From positions 1 through 17,463 of the forward strand of contig DCGV01000090.1 of assembly GCA_002314725.1 (NCBI GenBank): a stretch of 17,463 nt of DNA, given 5' to 3'. The translations under genes were made by a program, and so were the position numbers. The notes beneath the pieces are model-generated. The model was not told the DNA's origin and searched no databases. It worked only from the letters and a program-made list of their open reading frames with translations. Of this stretch, positions 13,376 through 17,463 are shown piece after piece; position 1 is the first letter of the stretch; each line of letters opens with the position of its first letter. Source of the DNA: Bacteroidales bacterium UBA1769 (GTDB taxonomy: Bacteria; Bacteroidota; Bacteroidia; Bacteroidales; UBA932).

Positions 13376-14433
13376 GCCCAAACATCAAATTATCATTCAT
13401 CTTGCCTGCATACAACTGCGCAAGTATTGTTACTCATACTTTAGATAGTATTTACAATACCGGTCTTGAAGAGTCAGAATTCGAGGTCTTGATTACCGAC
13501 GACTGTTCATCGGACAACACTGTCCAGATTCTGGAAGATTATGCCTCCAGCCACAACAATATGACTGTTCTCAGACAGGTGGAGAATCACCGTCAAGGAG
13601 CAGCCAGAAACCTCGGACTCAGAATCGCAAGAGGAAAATATATCACCTTTGTAGATTCAGACGATCTGGTTACCCCACAGATAAGGACAGCACTCTACGA
13701 TGCAATCGAAATGGATGTAGATGTATATTGTGGGACGTCCGTTTCCAACTATGTCAAGAAACCTGAAGAATTCAGAGTCTTCAAGATTGTTTCCAACTTG
13801 CCGAAAGGACGGGTCTACAACGGATTCGAATTCTGCTCTACTGTAAAGGATTTCTGTGGAAATAACGGAACCCCATGGGGGTATCTCTTCAAGTTAGACA
13901 AAGTAATACAAAACGGTGCCGAATTTATAGAGGACCACCTTTTCGAGGAGACCGAATGGATTGCCATCCAATTTCTAAACGCCGACAGTATATATTATTC
14001 TGACGAGATTTTATACAAATACCTGTACTACCCGGATTCTATCAGCAACAGGAACATGGGCATAAACTATGTTGTAGACTCCAATAAACTGGCAGTCAGA
14101 ATGATGAAACTGGTTGAAAAATATAAGGATATCGCTCCTGATTTCGTCCACGAATGGAACGGTTTTGCCGACAGAAACCTGATCTGCAAAGGTGCAAGAA
14201 TCCTGTTCCTAATCAGATATAAGGGACGGGATATCATACAGTTCTATCATGATATGGGCACAGACGATCTAAATTATCTTGCAACCCACTACAACGGAAG
14301 TTGGGAAAGGAAGATGATTTTCCGCCATAGATATTTCACTACCGTCCTGTTGGTATTTGGTTGCATAGCAAATGCTATCCAGAGAAAACTTAGAGGAAAA
14401 GGTCCCGCAAAAACAAATTTTTACTGGTCATGA
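13372..14433 (+). CDS. GT2-family glycosyltransferase
   Basis: The protein has 353 residues. The GT-A fold begins LSFILPAYNCASIV, followed by VLITDDCSSDNT (39-50), ENHRQGAARNLGLRIARGKY (71-90) and the metal/nucleotide motif DSDD (95-98). The GTG start overlaps the stop of the fucosyltransferase gene, and its own stop overlaps the next start (ATGA, 14430-14433). A hydrophobic stretch near the C-terminus (TVLLVFGCIANAI), followed by basic residues, may attach it to the inner membrane. It resembles the other GT2 of the cassette (15157-16209), including the ENxRQGAxRNxGL segment and basic tail, so the two are probably old duplicates. Donor and linkage are unknown. Confidence 0.92.
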   Translation: MSPNIKLSFILPAYNCASIVTHTLDSIYNTGLEESEFEVLITDDCSSDNTVQILEDYASSHNNMTVLRQVENHRQGAARNLGLRIARGKYITFVDSDDLVTPQIRTALYDAIEMDVDVYCGTSVSNYVKKPEEFRVFKIVSNLPKGRVYNGFEFCSTVKDFCGNNGTPWGYLFKLDKVIQNGAEFIEDHLFEETEWIAIQFLNADSIYYSDEILYKYLYYPDSISNRNMGINYVVDSNKLAVRMMKLVEKYKDIAPDFVHEWNGFADRNLICKGARILFLIRYKGRDIIQFYHDMGTDDLNYLATHYNGSWERKMIFRHRYFTTVLLVFGCIANAIQRKLRGKGPAKTNFYWS

Positions 14434-15122
14434 TACCTAAAATCATCCATCTCTGCTGGTTTAGTTGTTCTATTCCTCCAAAAAAAGTTAGACGGTGCAT
14501 AATGTCTTGGATAAAGTATATGCCCGACTACCGGATAATGTGGTGGACCAAACGCAAGGCCCTTTCGAGCGAAATTCCTTTCGTCAAAGAGGCCATAGAA
14601 CAAAAGAAATGGGCTTTTGCCGCTGATGCTATTCGACTGTACGCCGTTTACAATTATGGAGGATTGTATATGGATAGTGATATCCTGTTGTACAAAAGTT
14701 TGGACAAACTGTTAACCCACAGGAACGTATTTTTCAGCGAGAACTACCCAGATCGTGTCGAGTATGAATCATTACATCCGGAGTTGACAAAAGAAGAAAA
14801 GTGGGGCCAGGAGATTCAGGCTGCCTGTTTTGCTGCGCAGAAAGGTAGCAATGTCATTGCCGAAATTCTGAATCATTACCTGAATTCGCATTTCATTGAT
14901 AAGGACGGAACCCTTTCTACATCCGTAGTAGCCCCACAGATTTTTGCATGGGCTATGGAAAAGTTCGGCTATATCTATACGGACAGAAAGCAGATACTGA
15001 GTGACGATACGGTTGTCTATCCTTCGTCATTGATACTATGCAATCCCCGATTTACTTCAGAAAACAAGTATGCTATTCATCTGTGCACTCAATCTTGGAA
15101 AGAAGTATCTCAAAATCAATAG
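14430..15122 (+). CDS. GT32-like glycosyltransferase (DXD sugar-binding region protein)
   Basis: The protein has 230 residues. It opens with IPKIIHLCWF, typical of the Gly_transf_sug/OCH1-like group. The hallmark AADAIRLYAVYNYGGLYMDS (64-83) follows, with Asp66, Arg69 and the DXD motif Asp82-Ser-Asp84, which binds metal and nucleotide sugar. His at residue 218 (YAIHLCTQSWKE) fits the conserved C-terminal region. Capsule and glycan loci often carry such enzymes, which add galactose, mannose or related sugars; the substrate cannot be told here. The start overlaps the previous gene by 4 nt. It is the last gene of the tightly coupled block, with 34 nt before the next. Confidence 0.9.
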   Translation: MIPKIIHLCWFSCSIPPKKVRRCIMSWIKYMPDYRIMWWTKRKALSSEIPFVKEAIEQKKWAFAADAIRLYAVYNYGGLYMDSDILLYKSLDKLLTHRNVFFSENYPDRVEYESLHPELTKEEKWGQEIQAACFAAQKGSNVIAEILNHYLNSHFIDKDGTLSTSVVAPQIFAWAMEKFGYIYTDRKQILSDDTVVYPSSLILCNPRFTSENKYAIHLCTQSWKEVSQNQ

Positions 15123-15140
15123 GGAAAATAATTAATATAT

Positions 15141-15148
15141 TATCTTCG
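15141..15148 (+). promoter_or_regulatory. Candidate -7 box upstream of the second GT2 gene
   Basis: TATCTTCG lies in the short AT-rich gap before the TTG start and is the same octamer found before lipoprotein B. No TTTG -33 element is present at the usual spacing, so it may be an internal promoter or chance. Confidence 0.25.
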
Positions 15149-15156
15149 TAAATAAA

Positions 15157-16209
15157 TTGAATCAAGAACCTCAAATAATCGGACATAACACTAAAACTGC
15201 ACCTTTGATCTCCTTTATCATTCCGGTTTTCAACGGGCAGGATACCATCGTTCCCGCGATGGAGAGTATTTTCGCGCTACAACTCGAAAATGGAGCCGCA
15301 GAAATCATTGTTGTGGATGATGCCTCCAGTGACGGAACTGTCAAAGTAGTGGAAGACTATATTAGTACACATCAAGGAGTTGTACTTTTGAAGCAGAAAG
15401 AGAACCGTCGTCAAGGCGCCTGCCGCAACAGAGGCCTAGAAGCAGCTCGGGGACAATACGTTGCATATCTAGATGCCGATGACATTATTCTTCCTGGAAT
15501 CTGCAAGGCTCTGGAATTAGCGGTCAATAATGACCTTCAGATGTGCGGTTACGTGATGGAGATCCCGGATAAGAAATCCAGAATTTCCCTTTTGAATATG
15601 CCACGGATCGATGGGCCCTATATTTCCGGAATAAAGATGATTGCAATGGGACAGGAAGGGTATAGATTCTTGATGCCGACCTGCTTTATCCATAACAGAG
15701 AGTTTCTTATCCAGTGCGCACACCCGTTCGTCGAAGGTCATCGAGCAGAAGACTCCGATTTTGCACTTTACCATCTTGTCCGATCTATTCGCGTAAACAC
15801 AGTTCAGGACCATGGATATCATTATTCGTTCAATGAAAGTTCAACGATTCATACATTCTCTGTGGAGATGCTCTCCGACTACATGTTGCATGCAGAGAGA
15901 GTCAGAACCATAATAGATGAATTCAGAGGTGATTATCCGGATCTTCCTTCAATATACAGGGACTATATGGGAGAAATTGTCTTTCTGAGATTCGGTGTTT
16001 GGTATCTTTCACATCTAAGTATACTGGAAATTTTGGAATACTATTCAAGATTCGATTATAAATCCAGACACAGACTGTGTTCTTGTGACTTTGTCAAATA
16101 TACACGATTTCAAAGAATGGTACTGGGACATAAGTTTCTAACCCTTGTCGTGATGTCGATAATCATTCCAACAAAGAGAATCACAAGGAGACTTCGTGGT
16201 TCAAATTGA
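15157..16209 (+). CDS. GT2-family glycosyltransferase
   Basis: The protein has 350 residues. GT-A motifs are in order: LISFIIPVFNGQDTIVPAM (17-35), EIIVVDDASSDGT (49-61), ENRRQGACRNRGLEAARGQY (82-101) and DADD (106-109). The start is TTG at 15157; no ATG or GTG precedes the core fold. The tail has a hydrophobic stretch (FLTLVVMSIIIP) and a basic end (TRRLRGSN), like the other GT2. It lies 34 nt after the GT32-like gene and may belong to the same operon. Its last 9 nt overlap the 3' end of the convergent nucleotidyltransferase-like gene. The sugar transferred is unknown. Confidence 0.92.
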   Translation: MNQEPQIIGHNTKTAPLISFIIPVFNGQDTIVPAMESIFALQLENGAAEIIVVDDASSDGTVKVVEDYISTHQGVVLLKQKENRRQGACRNRGLEAARGQYVAYLDADDIILPGICKALELAVNNDLQMCGYVMEIPDKKSRISLLNMPRIDGPYISGIKMIAMGQEGYRFLMPTCFIHNREFLIQCAHPFVEGHRAEDSDFALYHLVRSIRVNTVQDHGYHYSFNESSTIHTFSVEMLSDYMLHAERVRTIIDEFRGDYPDLPSIYRDYMGEIVFLRFGVWYLSHLSILEILEYYSRFDYKSRHRLCSCDFVKYTRFQRMVLGHKFLTLVVMSIIIPTKRITRRLRGSN

Positions 16210-17316
16210 AAAACCTTTCAGTCTACGGGCCAATCTCAAGCTCAATCGGGCTATCCACTGGCTCTTGCGAAGCAATTTTAGAACAGTATACAGAGGTCTG
16301 ATTTTTAGGAAAGCCGGTATTAGTTCCGGCTTTTTCATTATAGTTTTCACCTTAAGTCCATGACTTCTAGCCTGAAGATAACAAAGGATGTAGCGACGGA
16401 AAGCTACCATGTCTCCGATTCGGTCCAACCCAGACAAAAGGTACTGTGGCAGCATCCCTGGTACAACCGCATTTACATAGTTTATTGCAAAAGCTATGTT
16501 TTCTCCAGTTCCGGTGAGCAATGCATCATTTTTGACAATTCTCCAATCAAATTCTTTACTTGTTTTCAAAATTTTACCGATGTTGATTATGTTGCATGGC
16601 AGGCTTTGGGGGCGTCGGCATTCCGTCAGATTCCTGTACAAATTTCCTAGATAAGTGAAAACCAGGTCTTCCGGGCAGAGAGTTCGACACGAGACGCCGA
16701 AGAGAGAGGCTTCGCGAGTTCTAGAAAGGACATCTTTCATGATCTTCCTCTCTTTTCCTGAAATAGGAGGAAAATAGCGGTGAACATCTATCAGACCGTG
16801 GCAATCCCCCTTTACATGAACATCGAAACTGTGATTATCCCAATTGACTATCTCATATCCTAGCTTTGAAATTATCTTTCCTGCTTCCTTCCATCGCGAC
16901 TTGATCACTATTACATCCACATCCCTCATTTCCAATAATATGGAAGGATTCGTCAAAAACAATTCTGAACCTTTGAACAGGCTCGACACTATGCCTGCTT
17001 TTAAAAGAGCGTCGAGAATAACAGGACAGTTTTTTTGAAACTCAGACCTTTTCCAGATATAGAAGCCCAGATGCCGTTTTAACTCTTCATAAAAGCCGTT
17101 AGGGAAAGTCAACTCAGGATGGGATTCCACTAGGAAAGTCATTTGAAGAGCCCCGGTAGCTCCATTATTCTCAACGTCCCACTCTGCAAGAAATTCGTCG
17201 AATTCTTTCTCGGAGATATTCTCGGACAGAATCATATTGACCAGCCTTCGATTATTCTTCGGAATTGTTTCACTTACAATCCTTTCCGTAAGTCTATTGA
17301 TGCTTTCTATTACCAT
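16201..17316 (-). CDS. PF14907-type nucleotidyltransferase-like protein
   Basis: The protein has 371 residues and resembles the 'uncharacterised nucleotidyltransferase' family (NTP_transf_5). Shown features are FKGSELFLTNPS (114-125), the catalytic-type acidic pair in MRDVDVIV (130-137) and DVHVKGDCHGLIDVHRYFPP (165-184), with the family's late His and Asp. The usual family motif is MRDIDILV, so the two acids are kept. Members are common in surface-polysaccharide and exopolysaccharide loci, but no reaction is firmly established, so none is assigned here. It runs against the glycosyltransferases with a 9-nt convergent overlap. Its start lies 58 nt from the lipoprotein 3' remnant. Confidence 0.78.
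   Translation of the reverse strand: MVIESINRLTERIVSETIPKNNRRLVNMILSENISEKEFDEFLAEWDVENNGATGALQMTFLVESHPELTFPNGFYEELKRHLGFYIWKRSEFQKNCPVILDALLKAGIVSSLFKGSELFLTNPSILLEMRDVDVIVIKSRWKEAGKIISKLGYEIVNWDNHSFDVHVKGDCHGLIDVHRYFPPISGKERKIMKDVLSRTREASLFGVSCRTLCPEDLVFTYLGNLYRNLTECRRPQSLPCNIINIGKILKTSKEFDWRIVKNDALLTGTGENIAFAINYVNAVVPGMLPQYLLSGLDRIGDMVAFRRYILCYLQARSHGLKVKTIMKKPELIPAFLKIRPLYTVLKLLRKSQWIARLSLRLARRLKGFSI
16310..16335 (+). terminator. Terminator-like hairpin inside the convergent gene
   Basis: AAAGCCGG (16310-16317) pairs perfectly with CCGGCTTT (16326-16333), with loop TATTAGTT, and TTTTT ends at 16335. Read on the plus strand it would stop the glycosyltransferase transcript about 100 nt after the last stop codon. 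It lies within the opposing coding sequence. Confidence 0.5.
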
Positions 17317-17325
17317 TATTCATTT

Positions 17326-17333
17326 CAAAATTA
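17326..17333 (-). promoter_or_regulatory. Candidate -7 box of the PF14907-type gene
   Basis: On the minus strand TAATTTTG matches TAnnTTTG and ends 9 nt before the ATG, which would give a very short leader. No good -33 element is found; the nearest is TTGG (17352-17355). Confidence 0.35.
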
Positions 17334-17374
17334 GTAAATTTCTCCGATAAACCAATCATGACAAATACTTAATA

Positions 17375-17398
17375 AAGCGCAACGCCCTACTTCAGTAA
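17375..17398 (+). pseudogene. 3' remnant of a sixth array lipoprotein gene
   Basis: The last eight codons including the stop (KRNALLQ) of the lipoprotein family are present in frame, but no family coding sequence lies directly upstream. ATAAACCAATC at 17347-17357 equals part of lipoprotein B (4367-4377), but it is one base out of frame and may be chance. The scrap is closest to lipoprotein E and marks the right edge of the glycan cassette. Confidence 0.8.
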
Positions 17399-17403
17399 TC
17401 TAT
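17375..17403 (+). repeat. Right direct repeat bounding the glycan cassette
   Basis: This stretch matches 11234-11262 at 28 of 29 bases, in the same orientation and 6.1 kb away. It contains the 3' end and stop of the lipoprotein remnant plus TCTAT downstream. Confidence 0.85.
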
Positions 17404-17420
17404 CTAAATAACATACATCA

Positions 17421-17458
17421 AATGGAGGTACAGTTTATTCTGTATCTCCATTTTTTAT
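17421..17458 (+). terminator. Rho-independent terminator after the lipoprotein remnant
   Basis: A 13-bp stem pairs 17421-17433 (AATGGAGGTACAG) with 17440-17452, with one G-U pair and loop TTTATT, then TTTTATTG. The left arm AATGGAGGT is also found after lipoprotein E (11272-11280), but the right arm is missing there. Confidence 0.88.
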
Positions 17459-17463
17459 TGGCA

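Noticed and set aside
17347..17357. ATAAACCAATC as further lipoprotein coding sequence upstream of the remnant
   Set aside because: It is only 11 nt, out of frame with the KRNALLQ end, and inside the promoter region of the opposite gene, so chance cannot be excluded.
11234..17403. Integrative element with attL and attR sites
   Set aside because: The duplication of a gene's 3' end fits this pattern, but no integrase or mobility gene is present between the repeats. Homologous exchange through lipoprotein gene ends explains it equally well.

Overview
The window looks like a Bacteroidales (Bacteroidota) chromosome. The evidence is Bacteroidota-type promoters (TTTG, about 20 nt, then TAnnTTTG), few Shine-Dalgarno sequences, short lipoprotein signal peptides and a GT10 fucosyltransferase. 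I cannot name the genus. Positions 1-2291 are core genome: the 3' end of an RlmI-like rRNA methyltransferase, an overlapping RluA-family pseudouridine synthase broken by one in-frame amber codon, and tRNA-Cys with a terminator.

From 2485 on the region is accessory and organised around one repeated gene. Five paralogous lipoproteins of about 271 residues (A 2485-3297, B 3638-4453, C 4474-5292, D 5317-6132, E 10442-11257) share a nearly identical signal-peptide region, an ALAD(S/T)VL segment and an RNxLLQ C-terminus. A sixth copy survives only as a 3' scrap at 17375-17398. Two modules sit between copies.

Module 1 (6140-10366) is a partner-switching set: a membrane-anchored sensor with a SpoIIE/PP2C phosphatase domain, a one-domain STAS antagonist, and, divergently transcribed, a MATE-type transporter whose C-terminus is an RsbW/SpoIIAB-like HATPase domain. 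No sigma factor is present, so the likely output is the transporter itself.

Module 2 (11289-17316) is a glycan cassette: GT4, GT10 fucosyltransferase, GT2 and GT32-like genes with tight or overlapping junctions, a second GT2, and a convergent PF14907-type nucleotidyltransferase-like gene. It is bounded by a 29-bp direct repeat (28/29) that is the 3' end of lipoprotein E. The terminator that follows the distal scrap is only half present after E, so E probably reads through into the glycosyltransferases.

Working hypothesis (inference): the lipoproteins are cell-envelope proteins each carrying one conserved D(S/T)V site that matches the Bacteroidota O-glycosylation sequon. The linked cassette may build or vary a fucosylated glycan, and the sensor-regulated MATE protein may move a substrate across the inner membrane. 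The array of near-identical gene ends would allow modules to be gained or swapped by recombination.
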